Shown here in pieces: positions 1 to 12,038 of a DNA stretch of 64,000 bases. The notes beneath the pieces were generated by a model that was given only the letters and a program-made list of their open reading frames with translations, had not been told where the DNA came from and did no database searches. Where the stretch lies: assembly GCF_036588685.1 (NCBI RefSeq), contig NC_086386.1, positions 44,191,878 to 44,255,877 on the forward strand, written 5' to 3'. Position 1 is the stretch's first letter. Every line of letters starts with the position of its first letter. A program made the translations under genes and the position numbers. This stretch comes from Mytilus trossulus. Taxonomy: Eukaryota > Mollusca > Bivalvia > Mytilida > Mytilidae.

Positions 1-1
1 T

Positions 2-2569
2 TGTGATCTTCTTCCAGGTAAATACAATTTGGAATCAGGCTCAAGAGAAAAATTTGTAGAAGCCGTACAAGATTCAAAACTTTTAATTGATCAATTTTTA
101 CTAGAAGTCAATAATCCTGAAATGGATATAAATAATTTATCTGAAAATCTGAGCAATATAATTTTAGACTCAGCAAATAAAACATTTAATTTTAGACCAT
201 TCAAGGGGAAAAGAAAGAAAAAGAAAGGAAAACAGAAATGGTTTAATGGAAATTGTAAATTTTTTAAAAGGGAACTTAACAATCTTGGAAGTAGATTACA
301 ACAACATCCTAATAATCATGATTTAAAAACATCATACCACCAGTTAAGAAGGGAGTACAAAAAATTACTAAAAGATACAAAAAAGAAATTTATAACAGAT
401 ATAATTGATAAATTAGATTCTCTTCATGAAGATAACCCTAAATTATTTTGGAAAACCATTAATAATCTGAAGAAAAATACAAATAGAGAAGAAAATCCTA
501 TACCTCTATCTGAAATGTCAAATTACTTAAAAAAGCTTTATGAAGAAAATAATACTGATTTAGATATCTCGAAGATAGAAATTGAAAATATTAATAATAA
601 ACATTTAGATTATGCATTCATTTGTAAAGAAGTCAGAGATGGCATTAAAAAACTTAAGAAGAATAAACAACCAGGAATAGACCTTATATATAATGAATTC
701 CTTTTATATGGAAAAGACCTATTACTTTTACCTATTGTTAATTTATTTAACAGAATTTTATCAAGCGGAAAATTTCCAGATGCTTGGAATTTATCTTGTA
801 CTTCCTTCTTACACAAAAATGGTGACATAAACATATGCGATAATTATAGATGTATTAGCCTTACCAGCTGTCTTGGCAAGCTTTTCACCTCATTATTACA
901 GAAAAGACTGCATAAATATATGGAAGAAAATAATCTTTATAATCCCTTTCAAGCAGGATTCAGACCAGATTATAGAACTGCAGATCATATTTTCACTATT
1001 AAAACTTTGATAAATAAATATTTACATAAATTAAAAAAGCCTATTTTTGCTTGTTTTGTAGATCTCTCTAAAGCTTTTGACTCTGTTTGGCACTCAGGAT
1101 TATTTAAAAAACTATTAAATCTTAAAATTGGAGGAAATTTCTATAAGATAATTAAACATATGTACTCTAATTCAAAGTTTGTGGTAAAAAAAGAAAACTT
1201 TATTTCAGAAGCTCATAGAGCCAATAGGGGTGTTAGACAAGGTGATGGTCTTAGCCCTCTGTTATTTAATATATACACTAATGATCTGCCAAAAATATTT
1301 GATTTTTCAAAAACATTTCCTGTGTCACTCATTACAACACAATTTAATTGTTTACAATATGCAGATGATTTAATTCTACTGTCAGAGAGTGAAAAGGGTT
1401 TACAAGCTTGTCTGGACAGCCTGGGAATATATTGTAACAGATGGAAGTTGAAAGTCAATATTACTAAAACTAAAGTTATGATTTTTAGTAAGGGCAAGAA
1501 AAAATCTGCCATCAAATTTAAAATTAATGGTCAAAATATAGAAACAGTCGATAAATATAAATATCTTGGAATGCTGATTTCATTTAATGGCAATTTAAAG
1601 CATGCCGCAGAACATATGTATAATAAAGCTCTTAAAGCAGTATTTAGTCTTAAATCAAATATTCTAGATTATAATTACTCTGGTACCAAGCTTAAGCTAA
1701 AGTTATATGATTCTCTAATTAGACCTATTACAACCTATGGATCAGAAGTTTGGATATCCGATTTTACTTTAAAAGATTTAAATAAAGATAATATACCATT
1801 TGAAAAAATACATAATAAATTTTGTAAATATCTACTTGGAGTACATAAAAAGGCATCAAATTTAGCCTCCAGGTGTGAATTAGGAAGATTACCAATTATT
1901 AATTTTATTACTAAATTGGCTTTTAAATATTTCATAAGACTGCAACAACTTCCATCTGATAGATTTCTTGCTGAAGTGTATAAAGTAGATAGAGGACTTT
2001 TCAAAGAGGGGTCAAAATCATGGTATTCATTTATTGATTATAGTTGCAAAAAATTTAAATTGGATGTAAAGAATTTGGAAAATGAAAATCTAGAATTGAA
2101 AATACACGATCAAACCATCCAACTAATTAAAGAACAGCTTCAAAATTATTCTAATTACAATTCTGACTCAAAGCTTAAATATTTTTCATTTTGTTACACA
2201 AATTTTTCTCTTCAAAAATATCTTGACTTTAATATTCCAAAAGCACTATGTAAAAATTTGACTAAGTTAAGAATTAGTGCACATTCTCTTTTAATAGAAA
2301 AAGGTCGTTATCATAGACCAAAAATTCCGCATAACTCAAGACTTTGTCAGACTTGTGATTTATTAGATGATGAAAAACACTTCATTTTATACTGTAAAAA
2401 GTTTTCAATTTTAAGACAAGATCTCTTCAAAAAATTAAATATCGACCCCTCCGATTTAAATAAAAGGGAAAAGGAATCTACTATTCTACATAACATTATG
2501 TATCCTTTAAATAAAATTGATACAAAAGCTATCTGTACTTTTATTGAAAAAGCTTTTGAACTATATTAA
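2..2569 (+). mobile_element. Non-LTR (LINE) retrotransposon ORF2 fragment, reverse transcriptase
   Basis: The frame is open from the left edge, so the N-terminal part (normally an endonuclease) lies outside the window; the first in-frame start-like codon at 29 is not a true start. About 200 residues of lysine/asparagine-rich linker precede the reverse transcriptase. Visible RT motifs are KNKQPGID, the FVDLSKAFDSV block, GVRQGDGLSPLLFN and the catalytic YADD near residue 444 (bases about 1358-1369), followed by the YKYLG thumb motif. The C-terminus has a CxxC...H...C knuckle (CQTC...HFILYC) like the zinc-binding tails of CR1/L2/Jockey-group LINEs. No RNase H is evident. The frame has no stop or frameshift, so the copy is young. 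The exact clade is inference. Confidence 0.9.
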
Positions 2570-2738
2570 TGTTTTACAACTTATATTGGCTCTGTCCAGA
2601 TATTATTTCTAATGTATATGCATTTATTTTGTATTAATTGTTTTAATATCTGTTCATTGTGTGGAAGACATCAATTGTGCACTGTACATATATATTGATT
2701 ATCCAATAAACATATTTGATATTTGATTTGATATTTGA
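2570..2738 (+). repeat. LINE 3' UTR and short-repeat tail
   Basis: Non-coding tail after the LINE stop codon. It ends in AATAAA (about 2706) and a run built from TTTGATA/TTTGAT units (about 2714-2738). Such short tandem tails in place of poly(A) are typical of CR1/L2-type LINEs. The tail abuts the gypsy element with almost no spacer. Confidence 0.6.
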
Positions 2739-2787
2739 AACAATGTATGAAATTGGCGACGAGGATAATCAAAGGTTGTATTACAAA

Positions 2788-5700
2788 ATGGGATCAGTTT
2801 TACTACCAGATGTTAGCGGTATACAGAATTTCGACATTTCTGACTCGACAGGTTTGTCTGCACGTTGGAAACGATGGCTTCGGGCGTTTCAACTATTTGC
2901 CGCAGGAAAAGGGGTTACAGACGTAGATCAAAAATATGCATTATTATTGCACACAGCCGGAATGAATGTTCAAGACATTTTCTTCACATTGCCGGAAGGT
3001 GCCGGAGAAGGTGCATATGAGAAAGCGGTGAGTGCGCTAGATGCTTATTTCACACCACTTTCAAATGCCCCTTATGAACGATCAATTTTTCGATCTATGA
3101 TTCAGTCTTCTTCAGAGACAATTGAACAATATATAACGCGTCTTCGACAGAGAGCTGATACATGTGAATTTGGCAATCAAAATGCAATTGATGAAAGAAT
3201 ACGAGATCAAATTATTGATAAATGTTTAAGTCACCATCTCAGACGTAAATTACTTGAGAAAGGTAGGACACTTACTTTAGCAAATGTTAGAAGTATTGCA
3301 AAAGCTATGGAAGACTCAGAACGACAAGCTAAATCAATTGAAGGTCAAGGTCAAGTCAACATGGTACAGTCAAAAGGTAAACAGTATGGAAAGAACAGTT
3401 TTAATTCTGGTAGCAAAAGTTTTAATTCTGGTAATAAGTCTACTTGTACAGCAACTTGCTACAGTTGTGGACGTGAAGGTCACATTAGGACTGACCCAAG
3501 CTGTCCGGCTCGGGGGAAGAAATGCAGGAAGTGCAAAATTGTTGGTCATTTTGATAAAGTTTGTAAAACTAAGGATAAGTCAAAACACGGAAAGATTCGT
3601 CAAGTTGTTGAACAACCACAGAATAACACGGATGATGAGGAATATGTATTTAGCATGATCAGTGTAAATCAGATAAATTCTGTATGTGATAATATTGTTG
3701 TCAATATAGGGAATGTGAATTTGAAAATGATAATTGATTCTGGAGCATCATGTAACATCATGGGAATAAATTTATGGAATTATTTAAAAGATAATCATGT
3801 GAAATGTGTTTCGTCCAAGTCTACGAAGAGTTTATTCGCATATGGCAGTGAGGAACCATTGAAAATCGCTGGGATATTTACAGCTACTGTACAATGTAAC
3901 AACAGAACTTTAAATGATATTGAATTTGTTGTTATTGAAGGCAAAGGTCAGGCTTTGTTAAGTCGTAATACAGCAGAACAGTTAGGTGTGCTGCAGCTTG
4001 TTCACAGTGTTAGTGAACCTGGAACAATTAAGGACAAGTATCCAGAATGTTTTACAGGAGTTGGTAAATTGAAATCATTTCAGTTACAGATACCTATCGA
4101 CCCAGATGTTGAACCCATTATTCAGCCTATGAGGAGGGTACCGTTTAATCTGCGCGATAAACTTGGCAAGAAGTTAGATGAACTTTTAGATTTAGATATA
4201 ATTGAACATGTCAATGAACCTAGTCAATGGGTTTCTCCAGTAGTAGTCGTGCCAAAACGTTCAGGTGATGACATCAGACTATGTGTTGACATGCGCCAAG
4301 CTAATACAGCTGTGAAACGAGTACGACATCCGATTCCAACAATAGATGAACTATTGCAAGATATGAACTCTAGTAAAGTATTTAGTAAGCTTGATGTAAC
4401 TTGGGCCTATCACCAAATTGAGTTAAAACCAGAGTCTAGGGAAATAACTACTTTTGTAACTCATAAAGGGTTGTTTAGGTATAAGCGCCTTATGTTTGGT
4501 ATTAGTTGTGCCCCTGAATTATATCAAAATATCATGCAACAAGTCCTTCAGGGCTGTGAGGGTGTTCATAACATTATGGATGATATAATTGTACATGCTA
4601 GTAACCAGGTTGAACATGATAAATGTCTAGAAAATGTTGTTAGGGTACTGAGAGACAAAGGTATTACTTTAAACAATGATAAATGTGAATTTAATATGTC
4701 CAAAGTAGTGTTCATGGGTCATGTTTTGTCTGGTCGGGGTATTGGACCAGCAGATGTTAAAGTCAAAGCTGTCGTTGAAGCAGGTGAGCCAAGAACTTCA
4801 GCAGAAGTTCGTAGTTTCTTAGGTCTTGTTAATTATAGTGCTAGATTTATTTCTGACTTAGCTACTATTTCAGCTCCGCTGCGTGCACTTACTCGTAAAG
4901 ATGCAACGTTCACATGGGGTAAAGATGAACAAAGGTCGTTCGATGAGCTAAAACGTCGTCTTACCAATGCGGAAACTTTAGGTTATTATGACAAGTCGGC
5001 GCTGACTAAGGTAATCGCAGATGCTAGTCCAGTTGGACTCGGAGCCGTGCTCATACAAGAACAAAACGGTGAGATGCGCATTATTTCTTACGCGAGTAGG
5101 AGTTTAAGCGATACGGAACGCAGATATTCGCAGACCGAAAAGGAGGCTCTAGCCTTGGTATGGGCGTGTGAAAGGTTTCATGTTTATATCTATGGAAGCC
5201 AGTTCGAGCTCTTAACGGATCATAAACCGCTTGAGTGTATTTACTCTACAAAGTCGAAAGTATGTGCTCGAATTGAGCGCTGGGTTCTTCGTATGCAACC
5301 ATATACATATACTGTACGGTATATTCCCGGACCGAAAAATATAGCTGACTCGCTATCACGTTTGATCAAAGAAGGGAAAACATGTGACAATCGGGAAAAT
5401 GTAACTGAGGAATACGTTAAATTTGTAGCTCAAGAATCAACACCGGTTGCTATGACAACACGCGAAATCGAAAGAGCTTCCGAGAATGATCCTGAATTAA
5501 AGGCTGTCCGAGAATGTCTTGTTCACAGTCAGTGGCACCGCATCGAGTTCAAAGAATATCTTCCTATTCGAAGTGAACTATGCGCTATTGGTCAATTAGT
5601 ACTTCGGGGTACTCGTATCGTGATACCTATTAGTTTAAGGGAACAGGTACTTCAGCTTGCTCATGAAGGTCACCCTGGCATTGTTGTCATGAAAACGCGT

Positions 5701-6819
5701 TTACGAAGTAAGGTCTGGTGGCCAGGGATAGATAAAAGTATTGAGAAGTTTTGTCGAAGCTGTTACGGTTGTCAATTGGTTAGTCAACCTAGTAAACCCG
5801 AACCGTTAAAGCGTACAGAGTTGCCCTCTGCCCCGTGGCAACATTTAGCTGCTGATCTATTAGGACCGTTACCGAGCAGTCATTATATGTTTGTATTAGT
5901 TGATTATTATAGCCGCTATTTTGAAGTCGCTGTTACTAAGAATATTTCATCGGAAAATATTACGTCGTTGATTTCAAAATTTTGCTTGACTCATGGATTG
6001 CCGTTATCAATTCACACCGATAATGGACCCCAGTTTGTTAGTCAACATTTTAAGAACTTTATGTCCGAACATGGTATAGTCCATCATAGAACAACTCCGT
6101 TATGGCCACAGGCTAACGGCGAAGTAGAGCACCAAAATCGTTCGATAATGAAGCGTGTCAAAATTGCGCAAGCGGAAGGTCGCGACTGGAAATTAGAATT
6201 GAATAAATTTTTAATTATGTACCGTAGTACTGCTCATTCTACAACCGGAGTAAGTCCGTCCGAATTACTTTTTGGTCGAAAAATCAGAACAAAGTTACCG
6301 GAGTTAATTGATTATAATATTAATGATTTTGAAGTACGCGACCGAGACGCCGAACAAAAGGAAAAAGGGAAAATATATGCGGATAAGCGTCGTGGTGCGT
6401 GCGAGAGTGATATTCGTGTCTCCGATCAAGTTCTAGTCAGGCAAGACCGTGGAAATAAAATGTCTACACCTTTTGTTCCATCCCCTTTTAAAGTGGTTGA
6501 GAAAATTGGTAATAGTGTATTGGTTGAATCTGACCAAGGTGTTCAATACAGGAGAAATGTGACACATTTAAAGAAATTTATTGAGAGAGAAAATAATGAT
6601 TTATCTTGCTCACAATCTGATGCAAACAAAAATGTAGTTAATACAGAGTCTGTAATTATTTCAAGTCACAAAGATGATTTTGAGAATTTAAATGAATCTA
6701 GTAATTTTGATGAAAATAAGTGTTTAATTTCTAGTCAAGATGAAACTTGTAGTATGAAAGATAGACCAGTCAGAGTGAAAAAGTTACCGTCAAAGTTTGA
6801 CGATTTTGTTTTGAAATAA
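2788..6819 (+). mobile_element. Ty3/gypsy LTR retrotransposon gag-pol polyprotein
   Basis: One uninterrupted ORF, about 1343 aa from the Met at 2788. The frame is open from 2716, but the first 24 codons cross the LINE tail and a primer-binding-site-like stretch (TGGCGACGAGGA, near 2754), so 2788 is the better start. Domain order is: gag; two zinc knuckles (CYSCGREGH, CRKCKIVGH) near 3460-3570; aspartic protease IIDSGAS near 3730; reverse transcriptase with IMDD at about 4573-4584; RNase H (ADASPVGLGAVL); integrase with an H-H-C-C zinc finger and D,D,E residues (AADLLG, HTDNGPQF, NGEVE). The order RT-RNase H-integrase defines Ty3/gypsy. No envelope ORF follows. Gag and pol are in one frame, without the frameshift many gypsy elements use. 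Intactness implies recent insertion. Confidence 0.95.
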
Positions 6820-7007
6820 TATGTGTACCATTATGAACAATTACAAGTTATATGATTTATGTTATAAAGGTATTAATAACAAATGTTTTTGTTGTTGTTG
6901 ACATATTATTGACAATGTGGTTTATTTGAATTTTTATGTTTAAACAAAATTGACATAGGGTAGTTCAATTTTTATTTGTAAAACAAAAATGTCAAGATGT
7001 TTTCAAA

Positions 7008-7200
7008 TCTAAAAAAGAAGGAAGAGATGTAGTGTTTGCTATGTATGCTTTAGTATATGAGTATAGAAAGAGAGATAACTCTGTTATATGTTGAAACAAT
7101 GTATGTGAACTGCTTGTCTCCCTTTGTACTGTTATATATACAATGTGCTGAGTTTCCGGTTATGTAATAAATGATGTACCTTCAATGGTGTTTGTTTGTA
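7008..7200 (+). repeat. Probable polypurine tract and 3' LTR of the gypsy element
   Basis: A purine run (about 7011-7027) is followed by TGTAGTG at 7028, as expected for a polypurine tract and LTR start. An AATAAA lies near 7168. The LTR's right end is not defined because no matching 5' LTR is visible: only a 15-bp match (TTGAAACAATGTATG, 2735-2749 against 7091-7105) links the two flanks. The right boundary given is approximate. Confidence 0.4.
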
Positions 7201-7540
7201 AGCCAGTATCAGGTTCAATCCGAATGTGCTAGCCACAAACAGTATACTGTATATCCCTTCTATGAACTACATGTTGACTTGTATTAATAACAATCAATTC
7301 AAAGTCGTTGATTGATCGATTCCTTGTTCATTTATTATAAATATATTTTTTTTTGTAAAACCTCTCCAAACAATATTTGTATAATCTCTTCATCCTTTGT
7401 TCAAAGCCGGTATCATAATGACAGTTATGAGAGTAGGTGTGCAGTTAAATACTGAGAAAAGGACAATTTTCTCAGCCCGACTCGGTTCTCAACAACAAAC
7501 CATTGAACTCTAATTTTCGCCTTTGACAGTACTTATCTGA
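7201..7540. other. Non-coding stretch, nothing recognised
   Basis: AT-rich sequence between the gypsy 3' region and an interspersed repeat. It may include the end of the LTR. No reading frame, RNA or clear repeat was seen. Confidence 0.4.
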
Positions 7541-7829
7541 AGTAAAATTGAGAATGGAAATGGGGAATGGGTCACCTTTATAAAAGTGACAACAACCCGA
7601 CTATAGAGCAGACAACAGCCGAAGGCCACATTGGTTCTTCAATGTAGCGAGAACCCCCCGCACCCGGAGGCGTCCTTCAGCAAGCCCCTTAACAAATATG
7701 TTTAGTACTAGTAGTCAGTATATTGATAATGAACGCTACGCTTAACTCCGAATTATACAAAAGAAACTAAAATTAAAAATCATTCAAGACTAACAAAGGC
7801 CAGAGGCTACTGACTTGAGACAGTATCTT
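7541..7829 (+). repeat. Interspersed repeat family A, long copy
   Basis: Shares with 11551-11705, 23698-23982, 28966-29170 and 21306-21440 a core that includes GAATGGAAATGGGGAATG, AGACAACAACCCGAC, TTCAATGTAGCGAGAA and GCACCCGGAGGCGTCCTTCA. This copy and the one at 23.7 kb extend through AATGAACGC and ACTAACAAAGGCCAGAGGCT. I recognise it as a common mytilid repeat with no protein-coding capacity. The orientation given follows the shared core and is arbitrary. Confidence 0.65.
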
Positions 7830-7984
7830 TAAGAACATCAAAACCATTAATACGTAAAACTATTCAAACCCAATTTGTTAAATAATAATATTTATTATTT
7901 GTCATTATTACAAGTATTATTTGGTACATATGAAGAATTAAGCAACACAGCTATAGAAGATTTGAATTTAATAAATCCAGCGTA

Positions 7985-8235
7985 TACATGTAACAATAAC
8001 GCAATGTAACCGTAGCCTCAATAATTATTGTTACATTCGTAATTAATCGGTTCCTTACCCAAATTCGCATTCCGGCAATTAGTTTCCAATGTAACAATAA
8101 TATTTTTTATTGTTACATTTCCATGTAACCGCAGCCAGTGCCTTTTTTTCACTGGCACTTGTCTCAGATTTTTTTTTCCTATTTATACCTCAAGTTATTT
8201 AAAATAACTTTTTTCTGAGACAAGTGCTTGTGATT
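7985..8235. repeat. Cluster of nested inverted repeats (foldback-type remnant)
   Basis: Four stems lie in 250 bases: ATGTAACAATAA 7988-7999 with its complement 8025-8036; a perfect 13-bp stem 8088-8100 / 8107-8119 with a 6-base loop; GCCAGTG 8134-8140 / CACTGGC 8150-8156; and CACTTGTCTCAGA 8156-8168 with TCTGAGACAAGTG 8214-8226, which encloses a 9-bp palindrome (8192-8210). The last stem carries the same sequence as the tips of the large foldback element at 58.1-58.9 kb. Confidence 0.7.
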
Positions 8236-9964
8236 ATTTTTCAAGGCTTTGTCCATTTATATCTATATTGTTTACAATTTTACCCTTTTATATTCTTCAC
8301 TTTTTAGATCTTTTTATCCCATTGTTCTCCGTTCTCTACAAACCGGCCCCACTCAGTCGGCACTCTTAAATCAAGTTATTAACCAATAATGTGTTGCCTA
8401 GGCAAAGTTTTAAACTGAAGCGTGACAGACGGACGAACCGGGACGGACGCACAGACCACTGAGAAAAAATAATGCCCATAAATGCGGCATAGCAATAACA
8501 GGAAATAATTGAGTTCGAAGCTCAGCCACGTTGAACTGTGACCTTTAATCTCTCATGGACCATTTCTCTAAAAATGAGTCACTCCATCTTTATTTTATCA
8601 TGTTATAATAGTTTAACAACTTTAAGTAACGACGACTGCGCATGCATAGTATAGATAAAACAAATAAGGCGGTGTTGATTCTTGAGGAAGTAACCATGAT
8701 CCAGAAGGTCAAATGCTTTTATCTTCATGAATCGAAGCTAATTCCATTGTATATATCTGTATATATAGCTTAAACTAATGTGTTGATGTCTATTCAAAAT
8801 AAAAACCCTTTTAGAATTAGATGAATATGATTATTGCAATAAGCACAATAATGCTATGTACAGCATATTTAGATTACAGTTGTTAAAAACAGGACAAACT
8901 ACGCCAGATCATTCTACCCTTAAGAAATGGGCGGTAATATGTATATATTTTTTTTAATGTCGGCCTGTTCCAAATCAAGAGTTTGTAAATCAGTGATTGC
9001 TTCCATATTTATTTCTCATTTATTGTTCTTAATTAGCACATATTATGCCAATTTGTTATCTCTTTTCATTTGCTTCATATAGTTGGGTCATTGAAAGTCA
9101 CACCATTGTATTACCACGTCTTCTTTTTTTTTAGGGATTGTATAAGCTAGCATAGTGGCATGGTAGATATTGCATTATATTGGATGCGCTTAGCGAAATT
9201 GCATCCATAAGTTACTGGGTTAGGTTACTTTACATTCTTAGCACCAAATTCAGCACTGGATAACTTAGCTTAGGCTCAACATTAATGAGCGCGATATTTT
9301 TTTAAGGATATTTCAAAGATATCATATTTTTTTTTCATAAATAGCGAAGGAAATATGAATCGATTCATAGAAAAGACTAGACTGGTACCCGGCCGTTAAA
9401 ATTGAAATTATTGACAATACCATAGTTGTATATTTCAAAGGCAAACTAGATATTTTACGGAGAGAACCGACCTAAGGCAAGGCTAACATAATTGAGTGCA
9501 CCTAAAACAAAATAACAACACACCTATACTGCTGGTCGTCGCCTAAGTCACAGTAATCAACAATGAGCCATTCGACTCAGAGTAAAACTGTCCACGGTCA
9601 ACTGCAAGCTCAAGACGGTCCCATCATCGGTCTGAGGAGTAGTCTTCAATAGTGAAAATGGCAAATGTTAATTTTCAATTGTAGCTAGATCACTGGTAAA
9701 ACAATACATGTAATACCGTATTGCATCGGGCAAATTGAAACTACGGTAACGATGTCAACAAATTTAATTCTAAACACAAAATGTCGACTATAATAATTGT
9801 TATGATTTATTTGAGTTCTAGTGATTTTTAGTTTCCTAAATGTTTTATGAAATAAAAATATTCGCCTATTGTAGCTAACATGATACTTTTGTTAAAAAGT
9901 ACGTGAATGTATATATAATTTCTCCACTGTGATTTTTCTGTATGTCCCACTCCTTAAACATGTT
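8236..9964. other. Intergenic non-coding DNA
   Basis: AT-rich, no supported exon. The part near 8955-9110 resembles a worn reverse-orientation copy of repeat family B. Otherwise nothing recognisable was seen. Confidence 0.4.
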
Positions 9965-10600
9965 AAAAGTACGTAAAGGTATTTCTATAGTCACACTCAC
10001 TCAAAGTACGTGAAGGTATTTCTATAGTCACACTCCCTAAAAGTACGTGAAGGTATTTCTATAGTCACACTCCCTCAAAATACATGAAGGCATTTCTTTA
10101 GTCACACTCCCTAAAAGTACGTGAAGGCATTTCTATAGTCACACTCCCTAAAATTACGTGAAGGTATTTCTATAGTCACACTCCCTCAAAGTACGTGAAG
10201 GTATTTCTATAGTCACACTCCCTCAAAGTACGTGAAGGTATTTCTATAGTCACACTCCCTCAAAGTACGTGAAGGCATTTATATAGTCACACTCACTTAA
10301 AGTACGTGAAGGTATTTCTATAGTCACACTCCCTAAAAGTACGTGAAGGCATTTCTATAGTCACACTCCCTAAAATTACGTGAAGGTATTTCTATAGTCA
10401 CACTCCCTCAAAGTACGTGAAGGTATTTCTATAGGCACACTCCCTCAAAGTACGTGAAGGTATTTCTATAGTCACACTCCCTCAAAGTACGTGAAGGCAT
10501 TTATATAGTCACACTCACTTAAAGTACGTGAAGGTATTTCTATAGTCACACTCCCTAAAAGAACGTGAAGGTATTTCTATAGGTCATACTCAGTCAAGGT
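9965..10600 (+). repeat. 37-bp tandem satellite, about 17 units
   Basis: The unit is about 37 bp, built around AAAGTACGTGAAGGTATTTC followed by TATAGTCACACTCCCTC. I count 17 consecutive units, most differing by 0-3 bases; the first and last are the most diverged. A more diverged relative sits just upstream, near 9893-9960. Units 5-10 recur as units 11-16 in the same variant order, giving a 222-bp higher-order repeat. Confidence 0.95.
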
Positions 10601-11550
10601 CACGTTTTTGATTCGTTTTAATGCAATTGCTTCAAATGAATGAAAGTAATGTTTAAAATAATAATACTCAGAAAATGAATAGAAATTATGTCAATCAATA
10701 ATTTATAAAGCTAATAACAATAACACATATCTTGAAGTATAATGTTCCCATTTATTCAAAATATTAATTTTTATCCGTTGTGGTAAGTTATGCATATGGA
10801 TGGATTAAATTATTAAGAGTTCAAGGTCATTTTAGGAAATCGCATTTTCCTATGGATTATGTCACTTAGAAATTAAAATATATTAAGTTGTTAATCGTTC
10901 AATCTTTAATCTCAAACTACTTCTTAATACAATTGAAGGTTTCTTGGTTCATATTGGTCATTTTTGGACTTCACAACTGAGGTAGGCTTTTTTAAAATAT
11001 ATTTTTAAATTTCAAAATATTGTTATTTAATTTACGTTTGAGATGTTATATGTATTTGGTCTTTCTTGTCAAACAAATATTTATAACCTAAGAATTCAGA
11101 GTTTGAACCCAAACATGCCAGGGAAATACACAAAACCGTTCAATCATCATGCATTAAAAAGAATGGAGATGTGGCGCAAGACAGCAACACAGACCAATGA
11201 AATTTTTTAACACAAAAGCTTGTAGAAGGAAAACAGTCTTCAACAATAGACAAGTGTCCGTCTAAACAATAAATTAATCATATGGAAACAGAAGTTTTCA
11301 AGACCAAAGAAATGCTATCAACATCAAATTCTACAAAAAAACACACAATAAAACACAAAACAATCAGACATGTCATAGACAACAACTGGCCTTTGACAAG
11401 CTATTACGTACTAGTATGTGACAGAAAATAATACATGTGTTCGCATTTTAATATCGACCAGTAGTAAAAAAAGAGCTACACAAGAGAGTCACAGACATGC
11501 CATAACATACCAGTGCACGAAAAACCTTTTATTCTGAAACACAGAAATAC
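10601..11550. other. Intergenic non-coding DNA, nothing recognised
   Basis: AT-rich sequence with no open frame of note, no repeat shared with the rest of the window and no RNA-like fold noticed. Confidence 0.4.
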
Positions 11551-11705
11551 TAAAATTGAAAATGGAAATGGGGAATGTGTCAAAGAGACAACAACCCGAC
11601 CGTAGAAAAAAAAATAACAGCAGAAGGTCACCAACCGGTCTTCAATGTAGCGAGAAATTCCCGCACCCGGAGGCGTCCTTCAGCTGGCCCCTACACAAAT
11701 ATATA
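11551..11705 (+). repeat. Interspersed repeat family A, short copy
   Basis: Carries the family A core (GGGGAATGTGTCAAAGAGAC, AACCCGACC, TTCAATGTAGCGAGAA, CACCCGGAGGCGTCC). It ends in an AT dinucleotide run just upstream of the candidate exon at 11781. Confidence 0.65.
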
Positions 11706-11780
11706 TTAATATATATATATAAAACAGCATCTTAATTCATCAATAAAACTAGACGAAATATTTGATTTTTAAAGGTCAAA

Positions 11781-12038
11781 ATGACATTAGATTTAAGGCA
11801 GACTCAGCATTTAGTTGAATATAAAACAAGACGGTTTATAAGAAGTTCATTTGCCGACATCAAGATAAAGCACACAGAAAAGTGGAATGAAGCTGTCGAC
11901 GTGGAAAATAAAAATAAAATTGCTCTTCAAAAACGAATGCATCAAGTGAGAAAGCGAAATGCCCTAGTTAAGCAACGCATGCTGACAAAAGTGGTTGGTG
12001 TTCCAAGAATTATCTCCCTTCTTGGAAGGAGCGTTACA
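11781..12038 (+). CDS. Candidate alternative first exon of the CNBD2-like gene
   Basis: An 86-codon open segment starts at ATG 11781 and ends exactly at a strong donor (ACA|GTAAGT, 12038/12039) in phase 0, the phase required by the exon at 20438. It encodes a strongly basic peptide (many K/R, RKRNALVKQRML) with no recognised domain. It cannot be joined in frame to the ATG exon at 14581, so it would be either an alternative 5' exon of the same gene or part of a separate unrecognised gene. Support is the open frame, the donor and the phase only. Confidence 0.35.

Noticed and set aside
9965-10600. CRISPR-like array
   Set aside because: The 37-bp units are directly adjacent with no unique spacers, and the DNA is eukaryotic; it is a satellite.
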